DNA of 64,000 nucleotides from Sphingomonas sabuli (GTDB lineage Bacteria > Pseudomonadota > Alphaproteobacteria > Sphingomonadales > Sphingomonadaceae). Location of the stretch: contig NZ_CP060697.1 of the NCBI RefSeq assembly GCF_014352855.1, positions 992,001-1,056,000 on the forward strand, in the 5' to 3' direction. How positions within the stretch are numbered: the stretch's first letter is position 1; each line of letters opens with the position of its first letter. Shown piece by piece: positions 1-9,736 of this stretch. The position numbers and the translations under genes were made by a program. Under the pieces are notes generated by a model, which saw only the letters and a list, made by a program, of their open reading frames with translations, did no database searches and was not told the DNA's origin.

Positions 1-720
1 ACCGAAAGCCAGGACTGGGCGGAAATGCTGTTGCGCATGTATTCCCGCTGGGGCGAGCGGCACGGCAACAAGGTCGAGATGATCGACCACCATTCGGGCG
101 AGCAGGCGGGCATCAAGTCGGCGACCATTCTGGTCAAAGGCGAGAACGCCTATGGCAATCTGAAGACCGAAAGCGGCGTTCACCGGCTGGTCCGGATCAG
201 CCCCTACGACGCCAATGCGCGCCGCCACACCAGCTTTTCCAGCGTCTGGGTCTATCCCGAGGTCGACGATGACATCGAGATCGAGGTCAACGAAAGCGAC
301 CTGCGCATCGACACCTATCGCGCATCCGGCGCGGGTGGGCAGCACGTCAACACCACCGACAGTGCGGTGCGCATCACCCACGTCCCTACCGGGATCGTCG
401 TCGCCTGCCAGAACGAGCGGTCGCAGCACAAGAATCGCGCCTCGGCGATGAAACAGCTGAAGGCGCGGCTGTACGAAGCCGAGCTGCAAAAGCGCGAAGC
501 GGAGGCCAATGCCGCCAATGCCGCCAAGACCGACATCGGCTGGGGCCATCAGATCCGCAGCTACGTGCTGCAGCCCTATCAGCTGGTGAAAGACCTGCGC
601 ACGGGCGTCACATCGACCGCGCCCGGCGACGTACTTGACGGCGACCTCGACCGCTTCATGGCCGCGGCCCTGTCGCAGCGGGTGACCGGCGAGACCGTCG
701 AGGTCGAGGATGTCGACTAG
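1..720 (+). CDS. prfB: Peptide chain release factor 2 (3' part)
   Basis: Class I release factor RF2, which recognises UGA/UAA in the ribosomal A site and triggers peptidyl-tRNA hydrolysis. The reading frame is open from the first base, so the start lies upstream of the window. The visible part has the anticodon-like region (SPY at about bases 199-207, the variant replacing SPF), the conserved [14 protein letters not shown] block, and the catalytic GGQ loop at about bases 334-342 followed by [17 protein letters not shown]. It ends in a TAG stop that overlaps the next gene's start by 11 nt. The E. coli-type internal frameshift site, if present, would be outside the window. Confidence 0.96.
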   Translation, partial: TESQDWAEMLLRMYSRWGERHGNKVEMIDHHSGEQAGIKSATILVKGENAYGNLKTESGVHRLVRISPYDANARRHTSFSSVWVYPEVDDDIEIEVNESDLRIDTYRASGAGGQHVNTTDSAVRITHVPTGIVVACQNERSQHKNRASAMKQLKARLYEAELQKREAEANAANAAKTDIGWGHQIRSYVLQPYQLVKDLRTGVTSTAPGDVLDGDLDRFMAAALSQRVTGETVEVEDVD

Positions 721-1405
721 GCGCAGTCGCTTTTCGCTGGCGGCAGCCCTCGCGCTCGCCGCCTGTACCGCCAAATCGGACCAGCAGACCTTTCCCGAAG
801 CCGACCGCCCGGTCGCGACGATCGTCGGCGACAGCTTTTCCACCGAGGACGCGCGCGACCGGATGGATGAGTTTAACCGGGTCGTCGAGCTTGCCGGCGT
901 GAAGCCGGGCATGTGGGTTGCCGACGTCGGCGCGGGCGAAGGCTATTATGCCGTGCGGCTGTCCCCCGTGGTCGGGCGGCGCGGGCGGGTCCTGGCCGAA
1001 GACATCGTACCGGAGGTGAAGGAGCGCCTGGCCGACCGCATCCAGCGCGAAAATCTGGAGAACGTGGCGGTGTCGCTGGGCCGTCCGGACAATCCCGGCC
1101 TGCCGCGCGGGTCGCTGGACCGGGTGTTTCTGGTCCACATGTACCATGAGGTCGGCTCGCCCTACGCCTTCCTGTGGCACCTTCGGGAATCGCTCAAGCC
1201 GGGCGGACGGATCATCGTTGTCGACGCCAGCCGGCCGACCCAGCGCCACGGCACGCCGCCCGACCTGCTGCGCTGCGAATTCGCGGCGGTCGGTCTGGAC
1301 CTGCGCCTGATCCGCCCGGTCAGCGGACAGAATTACCTTGCCGCCTTCGAAGCATCCCGGCCGCGGCCCGAACCGGCCCAGATCAAGCCCTGCCGGGTCC
1401 AATAA
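710..1405 (+). CDS. Putative lipoprotein with class I SAM-methyltransferase fold
   Basis: A 231-residue protein. Residues 1-19 look like a lipoprotein signal peptide (Arg-rich start, hydrophobic stretch, lipobox LAAC with Cys19). After it comes a Rossmann-type methyltransferase domain: motif [13 protein letters not shown] at about 65-76, an acidic residue after strand 2, and [15 protein letters not shown] at about 160-174. The start overlaps the prfB stop by 11 nt, which suggests coupling. Substrate unknown. The odd point is the predicted export of an enzyme whose cofactor, SAM, is cytoplasmic. It could be a non-enzymatic or repurposed domain, or the signal peptide could be a membrane anchor. 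Fold confident, role unknown. Confidence 0.8.
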   Translation: MSTRRSRFSLAAALALAACTAKSDQQTFPEADRPVATIVGDSFSTEDARDRMDEFNRVVELAGVKPGMWVADVGAGEGYYAVRLSPVVGRRGRVLAEDIVPEVKERLADRIQRENLENVAVSLGRPDNPGLPRGSLDRVFLVHMYHEVGSPYAFLWHLRESLKPGGRIIVVDASRPTQRHGTPPDLLRCEFAAVGLDLRLIRPVSGQNYLAAFEASRPRPEPAQIKPCRVQ

Positions 1406-1539
1406 GCCGAAAAATTCAAGTTTTTCAGTCTGCCAGATTACACAACGGCGCAAACCGTTACTATTTATAAACTGCAGCGTTGAGATGCTCCGAACATATT
1501 AACATAAGTAATGACAACAGCTGGCTGCGGTGAAAACAG

Positions 1540-2076
1540 TTGAAGGGCATCGTCTTCAATCTGCTGGAGGATGTAATCACGCAGTCGCACGGCGCGGATG
1601 CGTGGATGGACCTTGTCGATGCCGCCGGCGTCTCGGGCATCTACACCTCGCTGGGTAGCTATCCCGATGAGGAAGTGAACGCGTTGGTGATAACGGCCGC
1701 CGACCGGCTGGGCAGCACGCCCGACGCGGTGCTGCAATCGTTCGGCCGCGCCGCGATGCCCCGGCTGGCCGATCGCTACAGCGAATTTTTCGTCGGCCAC
1801 GACAGCACCCGCAGTTTCGTGCTGAGCGTTAACGACATCATCCATCCCGAAGTGCGCAAGCTCTATTCGGGCGCCGGATGTCCCCATTTCCATTTCCGCG
1901 ACGATGAAGACGGGCGTCTGCTGGTCGGCTATCAATCGCCGCGCGGGCTGTGCAAGCTGGCGCACGGGTTCATTGAGGGTGCGTCCGACCATTTCGGCGA
2001 GACGGCGGAGATCGAGCACCTGGCCTGCATGCACCACGGCGCCCCGTCCTGCACGCTTGCGGTACGCTGGTCATGA
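1540..2076 (+). CDS. H-NOX haem NO-binding sensor protein
   Basis: A stand-alone haem NO/oxygen-binding protein of 178 residues, the usual length. Hallmarks seen: the MKGIVFNLLEDVI start, proximal haem ligand His102 (in NDIIHPEVRKLY), and the YxSxR haem-propionate motif Y131-Q-S-P-R135. Cys138, His160, Cys163 and Cys171 line up with the structural zinc site described in Shewanella and Vibrio H-NOX proteins. The start is TTG, because an in-frame TGA lies three codons upstream and no other start fits. The TGA stop overlaps the next gene's ATG (ATGA), so it is translationally coupled to a GAF-GGDEF-EAL gene, the usual partnering of H-NOX with cyclic-di-GMP enzymes. Inferred role: NO sensing that modulates c-di-GMP. 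Confidence 0.93.
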   Translation: MKGIVFNLLEDVITQSHGADAWMDLVDAAGVSGIYTSLGSYPDEEVNALVITAADRLGSTPDAVLQSFGRAAMPRLADRYSEFFVGHDSTRSFVLSVNDIIHPEVRKLYSGAGCPHFHFRDDEDGRLLVGYQSPRGLCKLAHGFIEGASDHFGETAEIEHLACMHHGAPSCTLAVRWS

Positions 2077-2705
2077 GCGACTCCGACGACCGCTATCGCC
2101 GGCTTGAGCGCCAGCTGGCGCGCGAGCGCGCGGCGCGCTTCGAAGCCGAGGCGATCGCGGAAAAAGGCCTTCGCGACCTGTACGAAAGTCGCCAGCGGCT
2201 GGAGCTTCTGCAGCGCATCACCGAAGGCGCCAATGCGGTGTCGCGCATGCGCGTGGCCCTCGACTTTGCGCTGGGCGAGATCTGTTCGCAGATGGGCTGG
2301 GATTTCGCCAACGCCTATCTGGCCAGCCACGATCAAACGCGGGTCGAGGCGTGCGACCTATGGCGGACGCCCGACAAAAGCGGGATCGAACCGTTCATCG
2401 AAGCGTCCCGCCGCATCGCCTTTGCCAGCGGCGTCGGCGTGCCCGGCATCGTTCTGGCGACCAAGACGGCTTACTGGATCGACGACGCCCGGATCGACGG
2501 CAAGTTCAAGCGCCGGGCGCTAGCCGCCAAGTGCGGCTTCGTCACCGCCTGCGCCTTCCCGGTGATGGCCGGCGACGAAGTGATCGCGGTGATGGAATTC
2601 CTGTCGCGCCGGACCCTGCACCGCGACGAAAGCCTGATCGCGCTGATGGAGCAGATCGGCAAGCAGCTCGCCGGGTTATCGAACGCGAGCGCAACGAGGT
2701 GCTGA
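2073..2705 (+). CDS. GAF domain protein, N-terminal part of frame-broken GAF-GGDEF-EAL gene
   Basis: Starts at ATG overlapping the H-NOX stop. Residues 1-50 form a charged coiled coil of the RLERQLARERAARFEAEAIAEK type. Residues 55-200 are a GAF-like sensor domain. After residue 200 the frame gives a short unrelated tail (GLSNASATRC) and stops. The expected continuation (RVIERERNEVLKHDTRHDPLTGLPNR) is found one frame away starting at base 2672, so one base appears to be missing in the run at about 2670-2672. It could be a sequencing error, a real mutation, or a split gene with re-initiation at the GTG at 2699. With the base restored, the protein would be 663 residues. Confidence 0.8.
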   Translation: MSDSDDRYRRLERQLARERAARFEAEAIAEKGLRDLYESRQRLELLQRITEGANAVSRMRVALDFALGEICSQMGWDFANAYLASHDQTRVEACDLWRTPDKSGIEPFIEASRRIAFASGVGVPGIVLATKTAYWIDDARIDGKFKRRALAAKCGFVTACAFPVMAGDEVIAVMEFLSRRTLHRDESLIALMEQIGKQLAGLSNASATRC

Positions 2706-4063
2706 AGCATGACACCCGCCACGATCCGCTGACCGGGCTGCCCAATCGGGTGATGCTGGCCGAGCGGTCGCATACGGTGTTCGACGCCCATGCCGCGCAG
2801 CTGGAGCAACTGGCCGTGCTGGCAATCGACCTAGACGGGTTCAAGGCGGTCAACGATCGCTGCGGGCACGATGTCGGCGACGCGCTTCTGGTTGAGGTGG
2901 GCCACCGGCTGGTGTCCACCGCCAATCACTGGCGGGTCGAGCTGAGCAAGGCTGGCGTGGACTGCAAGACGCTGGTTGCGCGGACGGGCGGCGACGAGTT
3001 CGTCGTCCTGCTCGACGGCGTGCGGCGGATGTCGGACCTGCTCGCGCTCGCGAACGCCATCCACGATTCCATCGCTGCGCCGATCACGCTGCTGGGCGAG
3101 AGCATGGGGATCGCGGCGTCGATCGGCGTTGCTCGCGGCACGGCGGAATATGCCGAGATCGGCCATTTGCAGCGCGATGCGGATCTGGCGATGTACGAGG
3201 CCAAGGCCGCCGGGCCGGGGCGGACCGTTGCCTTTACCACCGAGCTTGGGATCACTGCCCGCAAGCGCCGCGTGCTGGAACAGGAATTGCGCGAAGCGGT
3301 GCTGGCCCACCAGTTCGTGCCTTATTACCAGCCGATCGTATCGATGACCGGCGGCAACCGGATCGTCGGATTCGAAGCGCTGGCCCGATGGGTCAAGCCC
3401 GACCAGAGCGTGATCGAACCCGAAGGCTTCATCGCCGCCGCCGAGGAGACCGGCCTGATCGTCTTCATCGGCGATGCCATCCTGCGCGAAGTGTGCCGGG
3501 CGCTGGGCCGCCTGCGGCGCGTCGAGGACGGGGCCGAGGCGCCGTTCATTTCCGTCAACATCGCCGCGCAGCAATTCCTCCAGCGCAACTTCGTCGAGCA
3601 ACTCGGCATCGTCCTTGCGGAAACGTGCGCCGACCCCGCGGGCCTGCGGCTGGAAGTGACCGAAAGCGTCGCGATCATCGATCCCGAGCGGACCGCCGAA
3701 GTGCTGACCGAAATCCGGGCGATGGGCATCCACACCAGTCTCGACGATTTCGGGACCGGCTATTCCTCGCTCAGCTACCTGCAGGTGCTGCCGTTCGATT
3801 CGCTTAAGATCGACCGGTCGTTCGTCACCCAGCTGCAGGAGCCCAAATGCATGTCGATCGTGCGCACGATCATGGACTTGGCCAACCGGCTGGAGCTGGA
3901 GGTCGTCGCCGAAGGGATCGACAATCGCGCCCATGCCGACATCCTGGCCGCGATGGGCTGCCAGCTTGGGCAGGGCTATTTGTTCGGCCGCCCGGTCAAC
4001 GAATTCCAGGCGTTCGGCCAGTGGTTCGATCGCAAGCGCAGCGCCGGAGCGCGCGCGGCCTGA
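2699..4063 (+). CDS. GGDEF-EAL bifunctional c-di-GMP enzyme, C-terminal part of frame-broken gene
   Basis: The open frame holds a GGDEF (diguanylate cyclase) domain beginning at DPLTGLPNR and an EAL (c-di-GMP phosphodiesterase) domain. The GGDEF active-site sequence is intact (ARTGGDEFVVLLDG). I see no RxxD inhibitory site at the expected spacing before it. The EAL signature residues are also present: FEALARW, NIAAQQF, LEVTES, DDFGTGYSSL, LKIDRSFV, VVAEGI and GQGYLFGRP. Both activities are therefore plausible. As a separate gene it could start at GTG 2699, which overlaps the end of the GAF reading frame by 7 nt. Otherwise this is the 3' part of one gene with the upstream GAF region. Likely regulated by the H-NOX protein encoded just upstream. 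Confidence 0.82.
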   Translation: MLKHDTRHDPLTGLPNRVMLAERSHTVFDAHAAQLEQLAVLAIDLDGFKAVNDRCGHDVGDALLVEVGHRLVSTANHWRVELSKAGVDCKTLVARTGGDEFVVLLDGVRRMSDLLALANAIHDSIAAPITLLGESMGIAASIGVARGTAEYAEIGHLQRDADLAMYEAKAAGPGRTVAFTTELGITARKRRVLEQELREAVLAHQFVPYYQPIVSMTGGNRIVGFEALARWVKPDQSVIEPEGFIAAAEETGLIVFIGDAILREVCRALGRLRRVEDGAEAPFISVNIAAQQFLQRNFVEQLGIVLAETCADPAGLRLEVTESVAIIDPERTAEVLTEIRAMGIHTSLDDFGTGYSSLSYLQVLPFDSLKIDRSFVTQLQEPKCMSIVRTIMDLANRLELEVVAEGIDNRAHADILAAMGCQLGQGYLFGRPVNEFQAFGQWFDRKRSAGARAA

Positions 4064-4066
4064 ACC

Positions 4067-5893
4067 CTAAGCGGCGGCGCGGGCCTGCCGCTTGCGCTCA
4101 TGCGGATCGAGATAGCGCTTGCGAATGCGGATGTGCTTGGGCGTCACTTCGACCAGTTCGTCGTCCTGGATATAGGCGATCGCCTGCTCCAGGCTCATGC
4201 GCCGCGGCGGGGTCAGGCGAATGCTTTCATCCTTCGGCCCGCTGGCGCGGAAGTTGGTCAGCTGCTTGGACTTGAGCGGATTGACCTCGAGGTCGTGGAT
4301 CTTGGCGTTTTCGCCGATCACCATGCCTTCGTAAAGGTCGTCGCCCGGCGACACGAACAGGACGCCGCGGTCTTCCAGCGCGTTGAGCGCGTAGGCGACG
4401 GCCTTGCCCTTTTCCATCGAGATGAGAACGCCATTCTGGCGGCCCTGGATCGGGCCCTTGTACGGCCCGTATTTCTCGAACAGCCGGTTCATGATGCCGG
4501 TGCCGCGCGTGTCGGACAGGAATTCGCCGTGATAGCCGATGAGGCCGCGTGACGGCGCGCTGAAGGTCAGGCGGGTCTTGCCGCCGCCCGACGGGCGCAT
4601 GTCGGTCATTTCCGCCTTGCGCAGCGCCATCTTGTCGATGACCGTGCCGGAAAATTCGTCGTCGACGTCCACGACCACGGTCTCGTACGGCTCCTCGCGG
4701 CCGCCGGGGCCGTCGCGGAACAGCACGCGCGGGCGGCTGATCGACAGTTCGAAACCTTCGCGGCGCAGTGTTTCGATGACCACGCCAAGCTGCAATTCGC
4801 CGCGGCCGGCGACTTCGTAGCTGTCGTTGTCCGACGCGGTGGTGACGCGAATGGCGACATTGCCCTCGGCTTCGCGCTCCAGCCGTTCGCGGATGACGCG
4901 GCTTTGCACCTTGTCGCCGTCGCGCCCGGCATAGGGGCTGTCATTGACCGAGAAATTCATCGCCAGCGTCGGCGGGTCGATCGGCCGAGCGTGGAGCGGC
5001 TCGCTGACCGCCGGTTCGGCGATGGTGTTCGACACGGTCGCCTTGATTAGGCCGGCGATGGCGACAATGTCGCCCGCCTGCGCGGTCTCGACCGGGACGC
5101 GCTCCAGCCCCTGGAAGGCGAATACCTTGGTCGCGCGGCCGGCTTCGACGAGATTGCCGTCGACATCGATCGCCTTGATTTCCATGTTGGTGGTCAGCTT
5201 GCCGCTTTCGATCCGCCCGGTCAGGATGCGGCCGAGGAACGGATCGCGGTCGAGCAGTGTGGCGAGCATCTTGAACTCGCCGCCGGTGTCGAGGCCCGGC
5301 GACGGCACGTGGCTGACGATGGTTTCGAACAGCGGGGTGAGGTCGCCGTCGCGAACGGTATCTTGCTTGCCCGCGTAGCCGGCGCGGCCCGACGCGTAGA
5401 GCACCGGGAAATCGAGCTGTTCGTCGCTGGCTTCGAGGTTAAGGAACAGTTCGAACACCTCGTCGAGCACTTCCGCGGGCCGTGCATCGGGACGGTCGAT
5501 CTTGTTGACGACGACGATAGGTTTCAGGCCCAGCGCCAGCGCCTTGCCGGTGACGAACTTGGTCTGCGGCATCGGCCCTTCGGCGGCATCGACCAGCAGG
5601 ATGACGCCGTCGACCATGCTGAGAATACGCTCCACCTCGGCGCCGAAATCGGCGTGGCCAGGCGTGTCGACGATGTTGATGTGGTGGGTGGTGCCGTCAT
5701 GGTCCCATTCGACCGACGTGCACTTGGCAAGGATGGTGATCCCGCGCTCTTTCTCGAGGTCGTTAGAATCCATCGCGCGCTCTTCCACGCGCTGGTTGTC
5801 GCGGAAGGTGCCCGACTGGCGGAACAGTTGGTCGACGAGCGTCGTCTTGCCATGATCGACGTGGGCGATGATCGCCACGTTGCGCAGGTTCAT
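4067..5893 (-). CDS. typA: Translational GTPase TypA/BipA
   Basis: Ribosome-binding GTPase of the EF-G-like family, 608 residues, the usual length. It is linked in other bacteria to 50S assembly and to stress and cold growth. G motifs seen: AHVDHGKT at residues 10-17, DTPGH at 76-80 and NKID at 130-133. After the G domain come the beta-barrel and EF-G-like domains and a C-terminal block typical of BipA ([27 protein letters not shown]). The ATG is preceded by AGGA. A 15-bp palindrome lies about 50 nt upstream of the start. The gene ends 3 nt from the convergent GGDEF-EAL gene. Confidence 0.97.
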   Translation of the reverse strand: MNLRNVAIIAHVDHGKTTLVDQLFRQSGTFRDNQRVEERAMDSNDLEKERGITILAKCTSVEWDHDGTTHHINIVDTPGHADFGAEVERILSMVDGVILLVDAAEGPMPQTKFVTGKALALGLKPIVVVNKIDRPDARPAEVLDEVFELFLNLEASDEQLDFPVLYASGRAGYAGKQDTVRDGDLTPLFETIVSHVPSPGLDTGGEFKMLATLLDRDPFLGRILTGRIESGKLTTNMEIKAIDVDGNLVEAGRATKVFAFQGLERVPVETAQAGDIVAIAGLIKATVSNTIAEPAVSEPLHARPIDPPTLAMNFSVNDSPYAGRDGDKVQSRVIRERLEREAEGNVAIRVTTASDNDSYEVAGRGELQLGVVIETLRREGFELSISRPRVLFRDGPGGREEPYETVVVDVDDEFSGTVIDKMALRKAEMTDMRPSGGGKTRLTFSAPSRGLIGYHGEFLSDTRGTGIMNRLFEKYGPYKGPIQGRQNGVLISMEKGKAVAYALNALEDRGVLFVSPGDDLYEGMVIGENAKIHDLEVNPLKSKQLTNFRASGPKDESIRLTPPRRMSLEQAIAYIQDDELVEVTPKHIRIRKRYLDPHERKRQARAAA

Positions 5894-5941
5894 TGGTTTT
5901 TCCTGAGAATTTCGAGCGGCGCCCTACAGGATCGCCGCCGT

Positions 5942-5956
5942 TGTTGCAATGCAACA
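5942..5956. promoter_or_regulatory. Perfect palindrome TGTTGCAATGCAACA upstream of typA
   Basis: A perfect 7+1+7 inverted repeat in the 83-nt gap between the marR-like gene and typA. On the minus strand its right arm supplies a TTGCAA that could serve as a -35 element, with CTGTAGGGC downstream resembling an alphaproteobacterial -10. Size and symmetry fit a winged-helix dimer operator, possibly for the adjacent MarR-family regulator. The binding protein is inferred, not shown. Confidence 0.45.
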
Positions 5957-5976
5957 TGGGGCCGCAGGGGCGGGAT

Positions 5977-6396
5977 TTAAATGCCCCGCTCCATGATCTC
6001 GATGGCGCGTTCGACCGCGCGTAGCTCACTATGGGCCAGCCGTTCGAGCTTGCCGCGCAGCTGGGCATTGGCGGCGGGACTGCGCGCCATCTCCTCGCGG
6101 CCGCTGGCCGTCAGCCGAAGCGCCAGTCGGCGGCGGTTGTCCGGATCTTCGCGCCGCTCGACGAGGCCGGCGCGGACCAGCGCATCGACCGACCGGCTGA
6201 CGGCGGGCGCGCCACGTTCGAGCGCCGCCGATACCTCGTTGAGGGTCGCCGGCTGCAACTGCTGGATAGCGCCTAGCAATTTGCGCCGGGCGACCTCGGC
6301 CCGCTCAGCGGGTCCGTCCGCGACCCATTTGTGCGCGATTTCGGTGAAGCGCGTGGCAAGCGCGGCAGGGATGTGGGCGGAACTGAATTGCTGCAT
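5977..6396 (-). CDS. MarR family transcriptional regulator
   Basis: A 139-residue winged-helix regulator. It has the N-terminal dimerisation helix, an HTH region (PATLNEVSAALERGAPAVSRSVDALVRAGLV) and the wing with the family signature DPDNRRRLALRLTASGRE. It is divergent from the MFS transporter starting at 6482, a common arrangement in which the regulator represses a drug or metabolite exporter. The ligand is unknown. The ATG at 6396 has almost no leader if the TTGACA box upstream is its promoter. Confidence 0.9.
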   Translation of the reverse strand: MQQFSSAHIPAALATRFTEIAHKWVADGPAERAEVARRKLLGAIQQLQPATLNEVSAALERGAPAVSRSVDALVRAGLVERREDPDNRRRLALRLTASGREEMARSPAANAQLRGKLERLAHSELRAVERAIEIMERGI

Positions 6397-6481
6397 GGCA
6401 AATATTTCAACACCAACAGCGTTGCGGTTGTCAAGTTATGGCCGCTTGCGCTCGACCGAAGGGTCGCGCAAGGGCGCAAAG
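6397..6481. promoter_or_regulatory. Divergent marR / MFS promoter region
   Basis: An 85-nt gap between divergent genes. On the minus strand a perfect TTGACA (6434-6429) is followed after 18 nt by TTGAAA, a plausible promoter for the marR-like gene with a very short leader. No equally good promoter is evident for the transporter. A MarR operator would be expected here, but I see no strong palindrome. Confidence 0.35.
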
Positions 6482-7666
6482 GTGACCCGCCGCCCTCGCC
6501 CTTCCCTGCCCCGCACGGTGTGGGTGCTGGGGTTCGTCAGCCTGCTAATGGACCTGAGCAGCGAGATGTATCACGCTCTGTTGCCGGTCTTTATCACTGG
6601 CGCGCTGGGCCTGCCGGTGGTCGCGCTCGGCGCGATCGACGGGGTGGCGGAAGCGACCGCGTCGTTCGGCAAACTGGTGTCCGGCCGCCTGTCCGACCGC
6701 AGCCGGAGGCGCAAGCCGTGGGTGCTGCTGGGCTACGGCCTGTCGGCGCTGACCAAGCCCTTGTTCCCGCTGGCCAACGGGTTGCCGCTGTTGATGGGGG
6801 CGCGGTTCGCCGACCGCATCGGCAAGGGCATTCGCGGCGCACCGCGCGACGCGATGATCGCTGACGAAACCCCGCCCGAATTGCGTGGCCGTGCCTTTGG
6901 CCTTCGCCAGGCGCTGGACACGGTCGGTGCGCTGATCGCCCCGCTGGCGGCGATCGGCCTGATGTTCCTGCTGGCCAACGACATCCGCACCGTCTTCTGG
7001 ATCGCTGCTATCCCGGCGGTGCTGTCCGCCTTGCTGATCCTCGTCGCCATCCGTGAACCGCCGGTGCACCGCGCCGTGGACAAGAAAGCGCCCTTCTTCC
7101 GCGGCTTTCGTGAACTGTCGACCGACACCAAACGGCTGCTGGGCATCGGCTTCCTGTTCATGCTGGCGCGCTTTTCCGAGGGCTTCCTGGTCCTCCGCGG
7201 ACTCGACCTTGGCCTGTCGCCGGCGTTGTCGCCGCTGGCGCTGGTCGGCTTCAACATCGGCTTTCTTGCCCTCGCTTACCCGGCCGGCGCGATCAGCGAC
7301 CGCATCGACCCGAAGACGGTGCTGGCCGCGGGGATCGCGGTGCTGATCGCCGGCAACCTCGTGCTTGCGGCCGATTTCGGCCTTGCGGGGCTGGTCGTCG
7401 GCGTCCTGCTGTGGGGGGCGCACATGGCCCTGACGCAGGGGATATTCGCGCGGATGATCGCCGACAGCGCGCCCGAGCAATTGCGCGCCACCAGCTTTGG
7501 CGCCTTCTATTTCGTGACCGGTATCGCCACCCTGCTGTCGAGCGTCGGCGCCGGACTGATCTGGGACCGTGACGGCGCCAGCGCGACCTTTATCGCCAGC
7601 GCCGGGGTCGCGGCGCTGGCGTTGACGATGTTGACGCTGTTGCCCGGGCGCCGCGTTAGCGCGTGA
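6482..7666 (+). CDS. MFS transporter
   Basis: A major facilitator superfamily permease of about 394 residues with roughly 12 hydrophobic segments. The loop 2-3 signature is recognisable ([26 protein letters not shown]), as is a second copy after the central loop ([14 protein letters not shown]). I chose GTG at 6482 because the frame upstream is not protein-like and would overlap the marR gene. It is related to exporters annotated as drug or sugar efflux proteins. Substrate unknown. The divergent MarR-family gene is the likely regulator. The 3' end overlaps the convergent FadJ-like gene by 11 nt. Confidence 0.88.
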   Translation: MTRRPRPSLPRTVWVLGFVSLLMDLSSEMYHALLPVFITGALGLPVVALGAIDGVAEATASFGKLVSGRLSDRSRRRKPWVLLGYGLSALTKPLFPLANGLPLLMGARFADRIGKGIRGAPRDAMIADETPPELRGRAFGLRQALDTVGALIAPLAAIGLMFLLANDIRTVFWIAAIPAVLSALLILVAIREPPVHRAVDKKAPFFRGFRELSTDTKRLLGIGFLFMLARFSEGFLVLRGLDLGLSPALSPLALVGFNIGFLALAYPAGAISDRIDPKTVLAAGIAVLIAGNLVLAADFGLAGLVVGVLLWGAHMALTQGIFARMIADSAPEQLRATSFGAFYFVTGIATLLSSVGAGLIWDRDGASATFIASAGVAALALTMLTLLPGRRVSA

Positions 7667-9719
7667 ACTTCTCGCCCTTCTCGGCCTTGTCGAGCAGGAG
7701 CTGCGAGAAGCTGGCATCGTCGCCCATGCGCTCCTCGTTGCGCTTCAGGCCGGCAACGATCGTATCGAGCTTCTCGTAATTGTCGGCCCAGAACATCGGC
7801 CCGCCCTTATAGACCGGCCAGCCGTAGCCATAGACCCACACCACGTCGATGTCGGACGCGCGCTGGGCCATGCCTTCCTCGAGGATCTTCGCGCCCTCGT
7901 TGACCATCGTGTAGATGGTGCGCTCGATGATTTCCTGGTCGGTGATCTCGCGCCGCTCGACGCCCTGCTGGGCCGCGAAATCCTCGATGATCTGCTGCAC
8001 CTTGGGGCTCGGGCTGGGCTGCCGCCTCTCGTCATAATCGTAGAAACCGGCGCCCTTCTTCTGACCCCAGCGGTCGATCGCGCACAGTGCGTCGCGAACG
8101 TTTTCGATGCGGTTCGGATCGCGGTGCCAGCCGATGTCGACGCCCGCCAAGTCGGCCATCTGGAACGGTCCCATCGGCATGCCGAATTCGACGTGCACGC
8201 GGTCGACCTGTTCCGGCGACGCGCCTTCGAGCAGCAGCTTGGTTGCCTCGACCTGCCGCGGCATCAGCATGCGATTGCCGATGAACCCGTGGCACACGCC
8301 CGCGACCACCGCGACCTTGCGAATGCGCTTGGCCAATTGCATCGCGGTCAGCAGGACGTCCGGCGCGGTCTTGTCGCCGCGCACCACTTCCAGCAGCTTC
8401 ATGATGTTGGCCGGCGAAAAGAAGTGGAGTCCGACCACGTCCTGCGGGCGGGAGGTCGAGGCAGCAATCTCATTCACGTTCAGGTACGACGTGTTGGAGG
8501 CCAGGATCGCGCCCTGCTTGGCGATCTTGTCGAGCCGGCCGAACACCTCCTTCTTGACGTCCATATTTTCATAGACCGCCTCGATGATGAGGTCGCATTC
8601 GGCCAGCGCGTCGAAATCGAGCGTCGGGTTCAGGTTGCCCATCGCCTGCTGCACCTGCTCGCCGGTGAAGCGGCCCTTGGCGGCGCTGGCCTCGTAATTC
8701 TTGCGCACCACGCCGGTGCCGCGATCGAGCGCGTCCTGGCTCATTTCGACGATGGTCACCGGAATGCCGGCGCTGAGGAAGTTCATCGAAATGCCGCCAC
8801 CCATGGTGCCGGCGCCGATCACGCCGACCCGCCGGATGTCGCGCGGGCGGGTGTCGTCGGGGATGTCGTCGATCTTGGCCGCCTTGCGTTCGGCGAAGAA
8901 GAAATATTGCTGGGCCTTGGCCTGCTTGCCGCTCATCAGCTCCATGAACAGGCGGCGCTCTTCGAGCACGCCTTCGCCGTACGGCTTTTGCGTAGCGACC
9001 TTGACCGCCTGGATGTTCGCTTCGGGCGCGTCGAAGCCGCGGAACTTGCGGGCATTGGCCTTGCGGAAATCGTCGAACACGGAGTCGGCTACACCTTCCA
9101 CCCGGTCCTGTCGTTCCGACGATTTGGGCAGCGGGCGGATGTCGCGCACCTCCTCGGCATAAGCCACGGCGTGGGGCAGCAGGTCGCCTTCGATCAGCCG
9201 GTCGACAAGGCCGAAGTCGCTGGCCTGCTTGGCGCTGACCTGGTTGCCGGTGGCGCACATTTCCAGCGCCTTTTCGACGCCGGCGACGCGCGGCAACCGC
9301 TGCGTCCCGCCTGCCCCGGGTAGGATGCCAAGCTTCACTTCGGGCGTGCCCAGCTTCGCGGACGGCACGGCGACGCGGTAATGACAGCTGAGAGCGACCT
9401 CTAACCCGCCGCCAAGCGCGGTGCCGTGGATCGCAGCTACAACCGGCTTGGTGCAGGCTTCGATGCGGTCGACCACCTGCGGCAGCATCGGTGCCTCGAA
9501 CGCCTTTGGCGTGCCGAATTCCGACACGTCGGCGCCGGCGAAAAAGGTCTGGCCGGCGCAGGCGATGACTACCGCCTTCACCGCCTCGTCCGCTTCCGCC
9601 GCCTCGATCGCCTCGACCAGGCCCTTGCGCACCGCATGGCCAAGCGCGTTCACCGGCGGATTGTTGGATTCGACGATCATCACATCGCCATGCTTGCGGG
9701 TCGAAATCGGGTCGGTCAC
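7656..9719 (-). CDS. 3-hydroxyacyl-CoA dehydrogenase / enoyl-CoA hydratase (FadJ/FadB-like)
   Basis: A multifunctional beta-oxidation protein of 687 residues. The N-terminal crotonase domain (about 1-190) has the oxyanion-loop sequence [13 protein letters not shown] and the second catalytic Glu in GTPEVKLG. A linker precedes the NAD-binding 3-hydroxyacyl-CoA dehydrogenase domain ([13 protein letters not shown] at about 298-310), with the catalytic His in GLHFFSPAN and the C-terminal dimerisation half. It converts enoyl-CoA through 3-hydroxyacyl-CoA to 3-ketoacyl-CoA in the cytoplasm. The length fits the short FadJ/MFP group rather than the mitochondrial alpha subunit. The SDR and acyl-CoA dehydrogenase genes upstream on the same strand likely form an acyl-CoA catabolic operon with it. 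Confidence 0.93.
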   Translation of the reverse strand: MTDPISTRKHGDVMIVESNNPPVNALGHAVRKGLVEAIEAAEADEAVKAVVIACAGQTFFAGADVSEFGTPKAFEAPMLPQVVDRIEACTKPVVAAIHGTALGGGLEVALSCHYRVAVPSAKLGTPEVKLGILPGAGGTQRLPRVAGVEKALEMCATGNQVSAKQASDFGLVDRLIEGDLLPHAVAYAEEVRDIRPLPKSSERQDRVEGVADSVFDDFRKANARKFRGFDAPEANIQAVKVATQKPYGEGVLEERRLFMELMSGKQAKAQQYFFFAERKAAKIDDIPDDTRPRDIRRVGVIGAGTMGGGISMNFLSAGIPVTIVEMSQDALDRGTGVVRKNYEASAAKGRFTGEQVQQAMGNLNPTLDFDALAECDLIIEAVYENMDVKKEVFGRLDKIAKQGAILASNTSYLNVNEIAASTSRPQDVVGLHFFSPANIMKLLEVVRGDKTAPDVLLTAMQLAKRIRKVAVVAGVCHGFIGNRMLMPRQVEATKLLLEGASPEQVDRVHVEFGMPMGPFQMADLAGVDIGWHRDPNRIENVRDALCAIDRWGQKKGAGFYDYDERRQPSPSPKVQQIIEDFAAQQGVERREITDQEIIERTIYTMVNEGAKILEEGMAQRASDIDVVWVYGYGWPVYKGGPMFWADNYEKLDTIVAGLKRNEERMGDDASFSQLLLDKAEKGEKFTR

Positions 9720-9736
9720 GTCAGGTCTCCGGTTGG

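Noticed and set aside
2655..2690. Programmed -1 frameshift in the GAF-GGDEF-EAL gene
   Set aside because: The site GCC GGG TTA is not a slippery heptamer of the X-XXY-YYZ type, and I see no convincing downstream stem, so mutation or sequence error is more likely.
6434..6481. Long plus-strand open frame running through the marR-like gene into the MFS transporter
   Set aside because: The part before 6482 is Arg/Ser-rich shadow translation of marR; the permease sequence begins at the GTG at 6482.
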